Numbered from the stretch's first letter, positions 35,400-44,504 are shown. The stretch is DNA of 64,000 nt from Miniphocaeibacter massiliensis (GCF_900232905.1 NZ_OCTQ01000003.1:1-64000); one strand, 5' to 3'. Numbers and translations: made by a program. Notes: generated by a model from the letters alone, not told the origin.

Positions 35400-36076
35400 A
35401 TAAATACTATCATTATTAATGATATAAAATTCCATAAAGAATGAAAAACAATTGATGCTACTATATTTTTCCCTGATTTAATATATATTAACGTTAGCCA
35501 TGGTGTAGTTAACAAATATGATACAATAGATATTGTAAATCCACTATGCATAAAAGAAAATAAAACACAGCTTATAATAATAGCCAATTTTATATTAATT
35601 ACATTCGATAATTTTCCAATTAAGATATGCCTAAATACTATTTCTTCTATTATTGGTGCTAACAATACTATTGAAATAGATTCCACTATTGGAAAATTAT
35701 TAAACATATCCTCTACTAGTAGTTGATTCTCAGACTTTGGAACTAAAATAAAAGAATTTATTAATATATCTGTTAAAAATCCAATAATTAATGCTATTAA
35801 TATTATTCTTAAAGTTTTCTTCCAGTCAGATATAAAGTTACTATAACAATATTTTATATCCTGCTTATACCATATTAATCCTAAAATAGTTAATATTATG
35901 AAGCTAATGCTTGACATTAAAAATAATCCCGTACTAATTGATAAATTTAGTGTATTTATCAGTATAGCTGTTGGAATCAGCAAAATTAATTCTAATCCTA
36001 TAAAGTAAAGCACTAAATAAATAACATCTTTAATACTTATTTTGTTTTCTAATTTTAAATTATTTTTTTCTATCAT
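35396..36076 (-). CDS. CPBP family intramembrane metalloprotease
   Basis: A 226-residue membrane protein of the CPBP (Abi/CAAX protease-like) family. The three motifs are present: EEIVFRHILIGKL with the EExxxR signature near residue 142, LFSFMHSGFT with the His near 175, and VFHSLWNF near the C-terminus. About seven membrane helices. Bacterial members include bacteriocin-immunity proteins and Rce1-like proteases. No bacteriocin gene is nearby. Its ribosome binding site is weak (AGAG). Separate from its upstream fusion-protein gene by 23 nt, so perhaps cotranscribed. Confidence 0.85.
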   Translation of the reverse strand: MIEKNNLKLENKISIKDVIYLVLYFIGLELILLIPTAILINTLNLSISTGLFLMSSISFIILTILGLIWYKQDIKYCYSNFISDWKKTLRIILIALIIGFLTDILINSFILVPKSENQLLVEDMFNNFPIVESISIVLLAPIIEEIVFRHILIGKLSNVINIKLAIIISCVLFSFMHSGFTISIVSYLLTTPWLTLIYIKSGKNIVASIVFHSLWNFISLIMIVFI

Positions 36077-36099
36077 AAAATTATCTCTATTATTTCAAC

Positions 36100-37716
36100 T
36101 TATAGTACAATTAAATATTTTTGTATAGTCATGCCTTCAAATCTGAGTTCTTCTATTAATTTTCCACCATTTTCTACAATTGCCTTTACAGAAGCAATAT
36201 TATCTTTATCACATGTAATTAACGCTTCATCATTTCCTTTATCTTTAAATTTTTCTAACGCAAACTTAAGTATTTTTTTAGAATATCCCTTTTGACGTTC
36301 AGATCTTCTTACACTGTAAACTATATTTCCATTTAAGTTTTCTGGATTATCTTTTAATCTATATCTTAAATTAGCCATTCCAATTAATTTGTCGTCACTT
36401 TCTCTTATTGCTAAAAATGTTCTATTTGGTACAAAATCTCTGTCATAGCTTTCCTCACTAGACATAAGCTCGTTGTTTTTTATCCACTCTTCTATATCTT
36501 TAAACTCGTGAAGTTTGCCAGACCCCTCAATAAAGTATAAATTTTCATCAAAAAATTCTTTTTTGTATTCTTCTATTTGTTCTTTATATCTTATAGTAGG
36601 CCTAACTAATTTAATATCTTCATTTAGTTCTAAATCTATCCAATACCTTTTTCTATGTGTATTTCCATAGGCTATTCTATTTTCAAGTACTCCACCATTA
36701 TTTTCTATTACTTTAGCAGAATATATATTGTTTTCATCGCAAGTAACAAGAAGTCTGTCAAATTTCTCTCTTTTACATAAAATTATAGCTTCCTTTAAAA
36801 GTTCTGTCCCATATCCATGATTTCTTTCAGATGGTAAAATGCTATAACCAATATGTCCATCATATTTAAGTAAGTTCTCATTAAGTCGTTTTCTAATATT
36901 TATCATACCAACTAACTTATCTTCCTTATTTATCGCTAAATATGTTGTACCTGGTACAAATCCTTCTGGACAAGTTTCCTCATTTTTCAATTCTTCCATA
37001 TATTTTAACCATTCATTCAAATTACTAAAATTTTCTAGATTTGAACTACCATGTATAAATCCATCTGCTTGTAGTACTCTTTCTTTATAATCAAAAATTT
37101 TTTCTTCATATTCTAAACTTGGCTCTACAAGTCTTATCTTTCTATCATCATCTAATACCCTTGGGTCATAAAAACCTTGGAATTTACTATCTTTATCCAC
37201 TTCAAGTTCTATAATTTCACAGTTATCTATTTGAGTTTTATATTTCAACTGCTTTATTACTCCTGCATGAGTAACTACTGTAATTTTGTCATATTTCAAA
37301 TATTTCTTTATAACATTTAAAGCCCTCTCAGTAATATCTTTAAAATCTTCCCAATAAAACTCACAATCTTCTGTATGTACACCTTTATGGATAATAGCTT
37401 CTCTTAAAATTCTCCCCATTAGTTCTTTATATTTTATAGAATTATCGTCCTCTATTATCCATTCATGTAAATCAGTTTCAACTTTTATATCTATATTTCT
37501 ATTTTTTGCTATTATCGCTGCCGTTTCTAAAGCTCTAGTAAAAGGAGATGTAATAACTATTTCGGCTCCTTCAAGTCTAATGTCGTTACTTACATTTTCT
37601 GCTTGTTTCCTTCCCTTTTCAGAAAGAGGAGCAATTTCTTTTCCTATTCTAGCAACTGAATAATCCTTTAAATTACTATAATCAGCCTCTCCATGTCTAA
37701 TTAAAACTACCTTCAT
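36100..37716 (-). CDS. Histidine phosphatase-GNAT-GNAT fusion protein
   Basis: A 538-residue three-domain protein. Residues 1-205 are a histidine phosphatase (phosphoglycerate mutase-like) with the catalytic LIRHGEADYSN at the start, ITSPFTRALETA near 55 and VVTHAGVIKQL near 150. Residues about 210-365 are a first GNAT domain with GYSILPSERNHGYGTELLKE; about 370-538 are a second with YSVRRSERQKGYSKKILKF. The two GNAT domains resemble each other over their length (VPGTTYLAI versus VPNRTFLAI), indicating duplication. All active-site motifs look intact. I do not know this architecture; substrate is unknown. GGAGAG precedes the ATG. Confidence 0.88.
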   Translation of the reverse strand: MKVVLIRHGEADYSNLKDYSVARIGKEIAPLSEKGRKQAENVSNDIRLEGAEIVITSPFTRALETAAIIAKNRNIDIKVETDLHEWIIEDDNSIKYKELMGRILREAIIHKGVHTEDCEFYWEDFKDITERALNVIKKYLKYDKITVVTHAGVIKQLKYKTQIDNCEIIELEVDKDSKFQGFYDPRVLDDDRKIRLVEPSLEYEEKIFDYKERVLQADGFIHGSSNLENFSNLNEWLKYMEELKNEETCPEGFVPGTTYLAINKEDKLVGMINIRKRLNENLLKYDGHIGYSILPSERNHGYGTELLKEAIILCKREKFDRLLVTCDENNIYSAKVIENNGGVLENRIAYGNTHRKRYWIDLELNEDIKLVRPTIRYKEQIEEYKKEFFDENLYFIEGSGKLHEFKDIEEWIKNNELMSSEESYDRDFVPNRTFLAIRESDDKLIGMANLRYRLKDNPENLNGNIVYSVRRSERQKGYSKKILKFALEKFKDKGNDEALITCDKDNIASVKAIVENGGKLIEELRFEGMTIQKYLIVL

Positions 37717-37905
37717 CTATACTCTCTCCTAACTAAATAAATTCCATGCTTTTTAACCCAAATATAAAATACTTTATCTATGTTTTTGTAAATATTGAAT
37801 AAGTTTAGCAATTTTATAGAAAATAAAACTTTGTTAAAATTTTTAGTTTTCTTCTTATGAAATATCTAAACATCTATATTATTATAAGTATATCTAAATA
37901 ATAAA

Positions 37906-38904
37906 TTATTTGAAACAATTATCTAATAATTTTACAACTTGCTTGTTGCTGTCTAATTCTATATTTGTACCTATTGGCATAGTTAACATAGGATGAGTGT
38001 GGCAGCAGTCAAATTCTGCTAAAATAGGAATATCTGTTTCTCTTATAACTTCCATTAGAATTTCGTAAGGTTTTCTACTCGTCCCAAGGTCATCAAATAA
38101 CTCATGCTTACCTAAAATAATTCCTCCTATTTTTTCAAAAACTCCATTTATTTTTAATAGTGAAAAACTTCTTTCTATAACCGATGCGTCTTTTAACGAG
38201 TCTTCTAATAATAAAATATCCCCCTGATTAATTTCTGGCATATATTCACTTCCCCAAATGCCTTCCAAAGTGTTTAAATTTCCACCAATAAGTCTTCCTT
38301 TTGCTACTCCCTTATTTACAGTAATTAAACTATTTTCTATTTTTTCTTTACTTCTATTTTGTTTAGCCCAGTCTATAAATTCATCTGTCCAAAAATCTGG
38401 CTTAGAGAAAGTGTAAGGAATACTAGTTTTATCTATTAAAATCTCTGAAAAGTACTTATATGTTAAATCTACAAATGGGGAAAGTTCTCCAAATGAAGCT
38501 ACTAAGGCAGGACCATAAAAGGTATTAATACCTGTCTTTGCATAAATAGCTAGTAATATAGCCGTTACATCTGAGTATCCTACTATAATTTTAGGATTTT
38601 CTTTAAATGCATCATAGTCAATGTATGGCAAAATAGAGTTTGAATTCATCCCTCCAATACTTGACATTATAAATTTAATTTCAGGATTTCTTATTAACTC
38701 ATTTAATTCTTCAGCTCTTTCCTCAATGCTACCTGAACGGTAATAGTCATGTTTATTAGAGAGTTTACCTTCAACAACTTTAAACCCCTTATTTTCTAAA
38801 AATTCTTTTCCTCTCTTATATCTTTTCGGATTTTTATATATTCCTGGATTAGAAGGAGAAAAAATACCAATACTATCTCCTATTTTAAGCTTTTCTAATT
38901 TCAT
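37906..38904 (-). CDS. LD-carboxypeptidase / MccF-like S66 peptidase
   Basis: A 332-residue S66 family serine peptidase. The nucleophile motif is VGYSDVTAILLAI (near residue 112), the Glu motif is LLLEDSLKDAS (near 225) and the catalytic His is in CHTHPMLTMPIG near the C-terminus. Family members cleave the LD bond of peptidoglycan tetrapeptides during recycling or, as MccF, inactivate microcin C-type peptides; the long insert SKPDFWTDEFIDWAKQ and the EDS motif lean toward the MccF branch. The ATG at 38904 follows AAAGGAG by 5 nt and is chosen over one 10 codons upstream. Confidence 0.88.
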   Translation of the reverse strand: MKLEKLKIGDSIGIFSPSNPGIYKNPKRYKRGKEFLENKGFKVVEGKLSNKHDYYRSGSIEERAEELNELIRNPEIKFIMSSIGGMNSNSILPYIDYDAFKENPKIIVGYSDVTAILLAIYAKTGINTFYGPALVASFGELSPFVDLTYKYFSEILIDKTSIPYTFSKPDFWTDEFIDWAKQNRSKEKIENSLITVNKGVAKGRLIGGNLNTLEGIWGSEYMPEINQGDILLLEDSLKDASVIERSFSLLKINGVFEKIGGIILGKHELFDDLGTSRKPYEILMEVIRETDIPILAEFDCCHTHPMLTMPIGTNIELDSNKQVVKLLDNCFK

Positions 38905-38965
38905 TTTTTCTCCTTTATTGTAGTTTTCTGTCAATTATACCATAACTATATAAAATTTCCGAAAT

Positions 38966-38998
38966 AAAAAAGAGTTCTTAAGTTAAGAACTCTTTTTG
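38966..38998 (-). terminator. Intrinsic terminator of the VanZ/GNAT operon
   Basis: Twelve-base stem AAAAAGAGTTCT/AGAACTCTTTTT with a 7-base loop, overlapping the last codons of the GNAT gene. Confidence 0.85.
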
Positions 38999-39468
38999 TT
39001 ATTTATCTTTTCAAGATAAACTATATTCATGTTTTCATTTATGAATTTCTCTTTACCAGTTTCCAAATACCCTAAACTTTTATAAAATTTTACTAATTTA
39101 TTTTCTTCTTTGATAGTATCCAATTCCCAATGTTCAATACTATTATATAAACTTTCTATTTTTAATAAAATTTGTTTTCCTATCCCTTTGTTTTGATATT
39201 TTGGTAGTACAAACATAGGAGCTATTCGTCCTATTCTATTATCTGTTACAATTCGTACTCCACCAACTAGTTCATTTCTTAAATAAATTAAATATAAATA
39301 ATTATTATTTCTACTTAATTTATTTATTAATCCCTCTAAAGATTCTTTGTATGGATTACCATCATCGTTATACTTATTGTATAAATCTTTAAAACAAATT
39401 TTCTGAATTTTATAAAATTCACTTATGTTTTCTTTATTTACATTTACAAATTCTACTAAACTATTCAC
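38983..39468 (-). CDS. GNAT family N-acetyltransferase
   Basis: A 161-residue GNAT enzyme. Motif A is APMFVLPKYQNKGIGKQILLKIE (Q-N-K-G-I-G loop) around residue 88-110 and motif B is KLVKFYKSLGYLETGK. The first bases overlap the end of the VanZ-RDD gene by 8 nt, so the two are translationally coupled. Substrate unknown. Confidence 0.87.
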   Translation of the reverse strand: MNSLVEFVNVNKENISEFYKIQKICFKDLYNKYNDDGNPYKESLEGLINKLSRNNNYLYLIYLRNELVGGVRIVTDNRIGRIAPMFVLPKYQNKGIGKQILLKIESLYNSIEHWELDTIKEENKLVKFYKSLGYLETGKEKFINENMNIVYLEKINNKKSS

Positions 39469-40597
39469 TTATAATCACCTTTGTGCTCGTTATTTTATCA
39501 TATAATATGAAATCCTTCTTTCTTATTAATGTCAGCAGTAGAGATACTACAAAAATTAAAAATACCATACTTCCTAGCATATTAACTACATCTTTTATAA
39601 TAATTAATTTATCATTTTTAGTATTTTCAAGGAATTTAAAAATCTCATCATATCTAAATACAAACAATAGTGTTAAATTTCTAATTATTATTCTAATGTT
39701 TTTTACTTTATCATTACTATTTGAATTTACTAATTGAATTTTTAAAATTTTCATTCCTAATGTATTTCCTTGGTGAGTAATAGGTACAATAATAAAGAAG
39801 AAAATATACACTGCCATATTCATAGTATAATCTAACGCAAAAATATTTCCTTTTATTCCTAAAATATATCTTAAAAATAAATATGTGGTTAAAACAACTC
39901 CAAAATAAACTATTCCTGTAATTATAAAATCTACAAATAAAGATAAACCTCGTCTAATTACTCCTGCTCGTTTACCTTCGCAAATTCTTTTTTGCTCTTT
40001 GTCTGTATTTGGTAGTAATTTCTCTATTATTGGTGTAACTAAATACCCCAAACCTGCTCCAAATGTATTTACAATAACGTCATCTATATCAGCGTATCTG
40101 TATGCTTTTGGATAAATGCCATACAGTCCTGTATACTGAGTTATCTCATAGAAACAACTTAATAAACACCCAAATAATAAAGTTTTACAAAATGATACTT
40201 TAAAATACTTTCTCAAATATATTCCAAATGGAACTGTTAATAAAACATTAAATGCCACAGTGTAAAAACTTGATGATTTTAAAGAAGCAAGCCATGTACT
40301 AGTATTTGTTAAACTAAAATTTGTCCTTTCTAAAAAGGTTTCAACAAACAAAAATGGTTTGAAGTTCGGCACTATTGTAGGCATCTTTGTAACTTCTTCA
40401 ATATCTGGTAAAGGTAAAATAGTCATGAACCAAGCCGTTATCATATATATAATAAACGAAAATAAAACTACACTTCTTCTTACCATAATCCCATTGTACT
40501 TTCTATACTGGTATATCATTACTGGCACTAGTATTAAATATATAATAATTAAAGATATTAAAATCCCAGAAATTATTGGTGTTTCATATACTTTCAT
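39461..40597 (-). CDS. VanZ-RDD two-domain membrane protein
   Basis: About 378 residues. The N-terminal half is VanZ-like (five or so helices; the YRYADIDDVIVNTFGAGLGY signature near residue 170), and the C-terminal half is an RDD domain with RRGLSLFVDFIITGIVYFGV and HQGNTLGMKILKIQLV. VanZ-like proteins are linked to teicoplanin tolerance and envelope changes; the RDD domain is a transporter-like module of unclear role. The ATG at 40597 (MKVYET) is best spaced from AGAAGG; the frame is open three codons further. Divergent from bioY. Confidence 0.85.
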   Translation of the reverse strand: MKVYETPIISGILISLIIIYLILVPVMIYQYRKYNGIMVRRSVVLFSFIIYMITAWFMTILPLPDIEEVTKMPTIVPNFKPFLFVETFLERTNFSLTNTSTWLASLKSSSFYTVAFNVLLTVPFGIYLRKYFKVSFCKTLLFGCLLSCFYEITQYTGLYGIYPKAYRYADIDDVIVNTFGAGLGYLVTPIIEKLLPNTDKEQKRICEGKRAGVIRRGLSLFVDFIITGIVYFGVVLTTYLFLRYILGIKGNIFALDYTMNMAVYIFFFIIVPITHQGNTLGMKILKIQLVNSNSNDKVKNIRIIIRNLTLLFVFRYDEIFKFLENTKNDKLIIIKDVVNMLGSMVFLIFVVSLLLTLIRKKDFILYDKITSTKVIISE

Positions 40598-40656
40598 CTT
40601 CATCATCCTTCTAAAAATTTTACCTAGTCTATTATAACAGTTCTTATTTGAAAATC

Positions 40657-40708
40657 AGTCAACTTTAAAAATTAATTAGTTGACTATCGTTTATTATATT
40701 GCTATACT
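40657..40708 (+). promoter_or_regulatory. bioY promoter with BirA-type operator
   Basis: TTGACT (40680-40685), 17 nt spacer, TATACT (40703-40708) forms a good promoter 21 nt before the bioY ATG. A perfect inverted repeat AGTCAACT (40657-40664) and AGTTGACT (40678-40685) with a 13-base spacer overlaps the -35 hexamer. The half-sites have the GTCAAC/GTTGAC core and two-turn spacing expected of BirA operators in Bacillota, and birA is the second gene of the operon. Confidence 0.75.
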
Positions 40709-40729
40709 TATAAAAATTGGAGGAAGGAA

Positions 40730-41281
40730 ATGAACTTATCTATAAATAAACTAAAAACTAAAGACTTAACTTTTATATCCATTTTTATTGCAATTATAAC
40801 CATTTGTTCTTGGATATCAATACCCATAACTATACCTTTTACATTACAAACTTTTGCTGTCTTTGTAACTGTTGATTTACTTGGTACAAAAAGAGGATTT
40901 TTAGCTATATTATTATATATTTTGTTGGGAATTATTGGTCTTCCAGTATTTTCAAATTTCAAAGGTGGGGTAAGTAGTATTATTGGACCTACTGGAGGAT
41001 ATATTCTAGGATTTTTATTTACAGCCATTGTTATGGGAATTTTAATAGAGATACTACCTAAAAGAAATATATCTTTAATTTTCTCTATGGTGCTTTCTTT
41101 ATTGGTTTGTTATGTTTTTGGAACTATGTGGTTTATGTTTTTTTACACTAAGTCTTCTGGCTCTATTACTATTTTTAAAGCTTTATCCCTCTGTGTTTTT
41201 CCTTTCATTATTCCAGATTTCGTAAAGATAGGTCTTGCAAGTATAATAATAATAAAATTAAAAAATAAAATTAATTTATAA
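40730..41281 (+). CDS. bioY: Biotin transporter BioY
   Basis: A 183-residue BioY, the biotin-binding S component of an ECF transporter, with about six membrane helices. The family motifs are IPFTLQTFAVFVTVDLLGTKRG and GGVSSIIGPTGGYILGFLF near residue 80-100. The shared ATPases and EcfT are not in the window, as is usual for group II systems. TGGAGGAAGG gives the start. It is followed at 10 nt by birA, so biotin uptake and use are expressed together and probably repressed by BirA-biotinyl-AMP. Confidence 0.93.
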   Translation: MNLSINKLKTKDLTFISIFIAIITICSWISIPITIPFTLQTFAVFVTVDLLGTKRGFLAILLYILLGIIGLPVFSNFKGGVSSIIGPTGGYILGFLFTAIVMGILIEILPKRNISLIFSMVLSLLVCYVFGTMWFMFFYTKSSGSITIFKALSLCVFPFIIPDFVKIGLASIIIIKLKNKINL

Positions 41282-41291
41282 GGAGTATATT

Positions 41292-42278
41292 TTGTCAGTT
41301 AAAGAAGATGTTCTTTTATTTTTAGAAAATAACAAAGGTAATTATATATCTGGTTCAGATATTTCCATAAAATTAAACGTTAGTAGAAACGCTGTTTGGA
41401 AAGCCATAAATTCCTTAAAACTTGAAGGTTATGAAATAGATTCTGTAAAAAACAGGGGATATATGCTTTCAGAAAATAATTTTATTCTTTCTAGTCAAAG
41501 TATAAAAAAATATTTAAAAGTTCCTAATTTGGAAGTAGAAGTTTTCAAAACAATAGATTCCACAAACTCCTACTTAAAGAAAAAAGCTGAAAATGGAGCT
41601 ACAGAAGGAAGTGTTGTAATTTCTGAAGAGCAAACTAAAGGAAGAGGTAGGTTGGGTAAGTCTTTTTATTCTCCTTCTGACTCTGGAATTTATTTAAGTA
41701 TTTTGTTAAAACCAAAGTTACACGCTATGAAAGCATTATATATTACTACTTGTGCGGCTGTTGCCATTTCTCAAGCTATAGATACTATTTCAAATAGTTC
41801 TTCTACAATAAAATGGGTTAATGACATTTTTATAGACAATAGAAAAGTTTGTGGAATACTTACAGAAGCATCTTTCGATTTAGAAGGTGGCGGAATAAAC
41901 TATGCTATTTTAGGTATTGGACTTAATTTGACAATGCCTTCAAATGGTTTTCCAAGCGATATTAAAAATATAGCTGGAACTATTTTTAATGAAAAAAACT
42001 TGATTAATGACTATAAAAATAAGATTATAGCAAAAATATTGAATAATTTTTTCTATTACTACCCTAATATAGAAAAAAAAGAATTTTTAGAGGAATACAG
42101 AAATAGATCTTTAATTTTAAATAAAGAAATCTATTTACTTAGAGGAGATTCTAAAGAAGAAGCTCTGGCTCTAGACATTGACGATGAATTTAGGTTAAAA
42201 GTCAAAAAGAAAGATGATACTATAGAGTACATCTCTTCTGGAGAAGTTAGCATAAGAAAAAAGTCAGACTATATTTAA
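41292..42278 (+). CDS. birA: Bifunctional biotin ligase/repressor BirA
   Basis: A 328-residue class II BirA. The N-terminal winged helix (KLNVSRNAVWKAINSLKLEGYEI, about residues 27-49) is followed by the ligase core with TIDSTNSYLKKKAENGATEG, the biotinyl-AMP loop EEQTKGRGRLGKSFYSP (about 112-128), the lysine motif IKWVNDIFIDNRKVCGILTE and a C-terminal SH3-like domain. It attaches biotin to carboxyl carrier proteins and represses biotin uptake genes. Start codon is TTG at 41292 with AAGGAG upstream. Confidence 0.95.
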   Translation: MSVKEDVLLFLENNKGNYISGSDISIKLNVSRNAVWKAINSLKLEGYEIDSVKNRGYMLSENNFILSSQSIKKYLKVPNLEVEVFKTIDSTNSYLKKKAENGATEGSVVISEEQTKGRGRLGKSFYSPSDSGIYLSILLKPKLHAMKALYITTCAAVAISQAIDTISNSSSTIKWVNDIFIDNRKVCGILTEASFDLEGGGINYAILGIGLNLTMPSNGFPSDIKNIAGTIFNEKNLINDYKNKIIAKILNNFFYYYPNIEKKEFLEEYRNRSLILNKEIYLLRGDSKEEALALDIDDEFRLKVKKKDDTIEYISSGEVSIRKKSDYI

Positions 42279-42293
42279 CATAGTCTGACTTTT
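42259..42293. terminator. Bidirectional intrinsic terminator
   Basis: Fourteen-base perfect stem AAAAGTCAGACTAT/ATAGTCTGACTTTT with a 7-base loop, between convergent birA and the patatin gene. The birA stop lies inside the loop. Confidence 0.92.
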
Positions 42294-43131
42294 AATATAT
42301 AAATTGTTTTATTTTTTCTCCATCTTCATATCCCATTTGGTACAACTTATCTAATTCTTCTTTCTTTTTACTTAAAGTATCCACTCCAAAATTATCCGAT
42401 GGTCCTAAAACCAATACTTTATTTTTATATAATTCCCCTTCTAACAGCTCTTCTAAAATTTTATTGTATTTATCTGCTCTGTTATAAATTGCTTCTATCA
42501 TCTTAGGATATTTCTTTAAAAATACTTTCGATAATTTATCTGATTTTCTTAAATATTTTCTAAAGTTCTTTGGTCTTGATAAAACTATTACAACTTTATC
42601 ACAACCATCTTCAAAAGCTTTTTTTACTGGAATAGGATCTGCTATTCCTCCATCATAATATCTCTTTCCTTCTCTTTCAAATGGTTTGCTTACTATTGGA
42701 ATTGTACTAGAAGCTTTAAATAACCAATAGTCATTTCTACTCATATCTTTTTGATTAAAGTATTCTGGTTTTCCAGAAGCTGCTTCTGTCGCAACTACAT
42801 TTAAATCAGTAGATGATATTTCTAAAATATCGTAGTCTAAAGGATTTTCTCCACCCTCATTGGATAAAACTGAGTAAGGGTAATCTAAATTACAGTATTC
42901 TCCATTTTTAAGAAAATTTCTAGTGCTCATATATTCTTTTCTAAATGTATAATCTGTATAAAAAATATAATTTCTTCCTCTTTGTCTAGCAGTATAGGTT
43001 CCTAAATTCCCACTTCCTGCTGAAACTCCTAATGCATAATCAAAGTATATTTCATTATCTAAACAATAATCTAAAATTCCAGCGCTGTAAATTGCTTTCA
43101 TTCCTCCACCGACATCTATTATTCCTATCAT
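42292..43131 (-). CDS. Patatin-like phospholipase
   Basis: A 279-residue patatin-like lipid acyl hydrolase. The oxyanion loop is DVGGGMKAIYSAGILD at the N-terminus, the nucleophile elbow is LGVSAGSGNLG (Ser near residue 40) and the catalytic Asp is in YYDGGIADPIPV near 155. It lacks a signal peptide, so it acts on cytoplasmic-side lipids or is an acyl hydrolase of the YjjU/RssA type. The ATG at 43131 has GGAG 7 nt upstream; the TTG four codons earlier overlaps that site. Single gene. Confidence 0.92.
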   Translation of the reverse strand: MIGIIDVGGGMKAIYSAGILDYCLDNEIYFDYALGVSAGSGNLGTYTARQRGRNYIFYTDYTFRKEYMSTRNFLKNGEYCNLDYPYSVLSNEGGENPLDYDILEISSTDLNVVATEAASGKPEYFNQKDMSRNDYWLFKASSTIPIVSKPFEREGKRYYDGGIADPIPVKKAFEDGCDKVVIVLSRPKNFRKYLRKSDKLSKVFLKKYPKMIEAIYNRADKYNKILEELLEGELYKNKVLVLGPSDNFGVDTLSKKKEELDKLYQMGYEDGEKIKQFIY

Positions 43132-43206
43132 TTTAAACTCCAAGTAATTAAAAATTTTTATGTATTATATTATATATGAATTTTTATGAAATAACCATTT
43201 TAAAAT

Positions 43207-43232
43207 AAAAAAAGGCATATTTATGCCTTTTT
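43207..43232 (-). terminator. Intrinsic terminator of the lipoprotein gene
   Basis: Ten-base stem AAAAAGGCAT/ATGCCTTTTT with a 4-base loop, followed on the minus strand by T's. Confidence 0.88.
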
Positions 43233-43233
43233 C

Positions 43234-43731
43234 CTATTTTTGAGCTTCTGACAAAACTATTTCATATACTTCTACCCATCTTACTTCATCTAATATATTT
43301 TCTTTTAATTTTCTATCTGCACCTTTTAATAAACCTAAAGTATTAGAATCGCCATTTATAAGTCCTATGGCATATTCATTTAATTTCGGAAAAACTTCTT
43401 TAAAAATTATTACTTCGTCTGGCTCTGCCGTTGCTAAATAATTAATTGTAATATTTTTTATTTCCTCTGGTTCTACTGTCATTTGTGCTAACTCAGAAAT
43501 CCACTCATCTGCTAAAGATACAAGCTCTATTTCATTTTCAACTCTATCTGTTTCTGTATCTCCCACATCTTTTAAAAGCTCCTCAAAGTGTTTTTTATCC
43601 TTATCTGTCATTCCCGTTTGTTCTTCTTGATTAACATCTTTAGGTTTCTCTTTAGAATCTTCTTTTCCACTACAAGCTACTAATGCTAAAGCTAAAATAA
43701 TTATAATTCCAAGAATTTTGAATTTTTTCAT
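43234..43731 (-). CDS. Lipoprotein of unknown function
   Basis: A 165-residue lipoprotein: KKFKILGIIIILALALVAC with the lipobox Cys at 20, then an acidic, lysine-rich linker (residues 22-50) and a predicted all-helical domain (LADEWISELAQMTVEPEEI onward). No enzyme motif. Single gene with its own terminator, divergent from mntP. I do not recognise the family; the helical surface domain could bind a partner or the cell wall. Confidence 0.75.
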   Translation of the reverse strand: MKKFKILGIIIILALALVACSGKEDSKEKPKDVNQEEQTGMTDKDKKHFEELLKDVGDTETDRVENEIELVSLADEWISELAQMTVEPEEIKNITINYLATAEPDEVIIFKEVFPKLNEYAIGLINGDSNTLGLLKGADRKLKENILDEVRWVEVYEIVLSEAQK

Positions 43732-43798
43732 AATTCACCTCTTTATACTTAAATACATTAATTTACTACTTCTTCTATTCTATCAGATACTTATACGT

Positions 43799-43827
43799 TT
43801 GACTAAAAAAATTTACCGTGATAACAT
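43799..43827 (+). promoter_or_regulatory. mntP promoter
   Basis: TTGACT (43799-43804), 17 nt, TAACAT (43822-43827), 34 nt before the mntP ATG. The short leader cannot hold a yybP-ykoY manganese riboswitch. Confidence 0.5.
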
Positions 43828-43860
43828 ATAAATTCAATTGAATATCTGAGGGGAGATTTT

Positions 43861-44433
43861 ATGAATTTTTTTGGGATACTTTTATTAGGGGTTGGAGTAT
43901 CAGCCGATGCATTTGCTGTAGCAATTTGTAAAGGTTTAAATTTAAGGAAATTCTCAATGAAAATCGCAACTATTGTTGCATTGTTCTTTGGTGGATTTCA
44001 AGCATTAATGACTTTTTTAGGTTGGGCTTTAGGAACTCAATTTAGTCATTTAATAAAAAGTGTAGACCATTGGATAGCTTTCATTCTACTTGGAATTATA
44101 GGTGGAAAAATGCTGTATGAAGCACTGCAACCTACAGATTCACTTTGTAGTATTGAAGAAGAAGAATTAGATTTTAAAGAACTATTTATGCTTTCTATTG
44201 CAACAAGCATAGATGCTTTAGCTGTTGGAATATCTTTAGCTTTTATTGGAGTTAATATTGTAATTTCTTCAGCAGTTATTGGAATAACAACTTTCTTATT
44301 TTCTTTTGTAGCTGTTTATATAGGCTTCAAATTTGGATGTAAATTCCAAAAGAAAGCAGAAATTACAGGAGGGATTATTCTTATATTAATAGGAGCTAAA
44401 ATACTATTAGAACACACGGGAATTATTGCATAA
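43861..44433 (+). CDS. mntP: Manganese efflux pump MntP
   Basis: A 190-residue membrane protein with six helices in two related halves. Each half has the family motif with a conserved Asp: GVSADAFAVAICKGL near residue 13-27 and ATSIDALAVGISLAF near 118-132. MntP exports excess Mn2+. GAGGGGAG precedes the ATG. It is a single-gene unit with a terminator. Confidence 0.94.
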   Translation: MNFFGILLLGVGVSADAFAVAICKGLNLRKFSMKIATIVALFFGGFQALMTFLGWALGTQFSHLIKSVDHWIAFILLGIIGGKMLYEALQPTDSLCSIEEEELDFKELFMLSIATSIDALAVGISLAFIGVNIVISSAVIGITTFLFSFVAVYIGFKFGCKFQKKAEITGGIILILIGAKILLEHTGIIA

Positions 44434-44459
44434 TAGCTAGTGTAAACTAGCTATTTTTT
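44432..44459 (+). terminator. Intrinsic terminator of mntP
   Basis: Nine-base stem AATAGCTAG/CTAGCTATT with a 6-base loop and a run of six T's. Confidence 0.88.
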
Positions 44460-44472
44460 ATTGTCTTAACAT

Positions 44473-44504
44473 AAAAAGATTCACAGACATAGTCTATGAA
44501 TCTT
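44473..44504 (-). terminator. Intrinsic terminator of the ABC exporter operon
   Basis: AAGATTCACAGAC pairs with GTCTATGAATCTT in 12 of 13 positions; five T's follow on the minus strand. Confidence 0.82.

Noticed and set aside
35396-36076. CPBP protease as part of a bacteriocin locus
   Set aside because: No double-glycine leader peptide, modification enzyme or dedicated exporter lies next to it.
43732-43860. Possible yybP-ykoY manganese riboswitch upstream of mntP
   Set aside because: The promoter is only 34 nt from the start codon and the conserved riboswitch blocks are not present.
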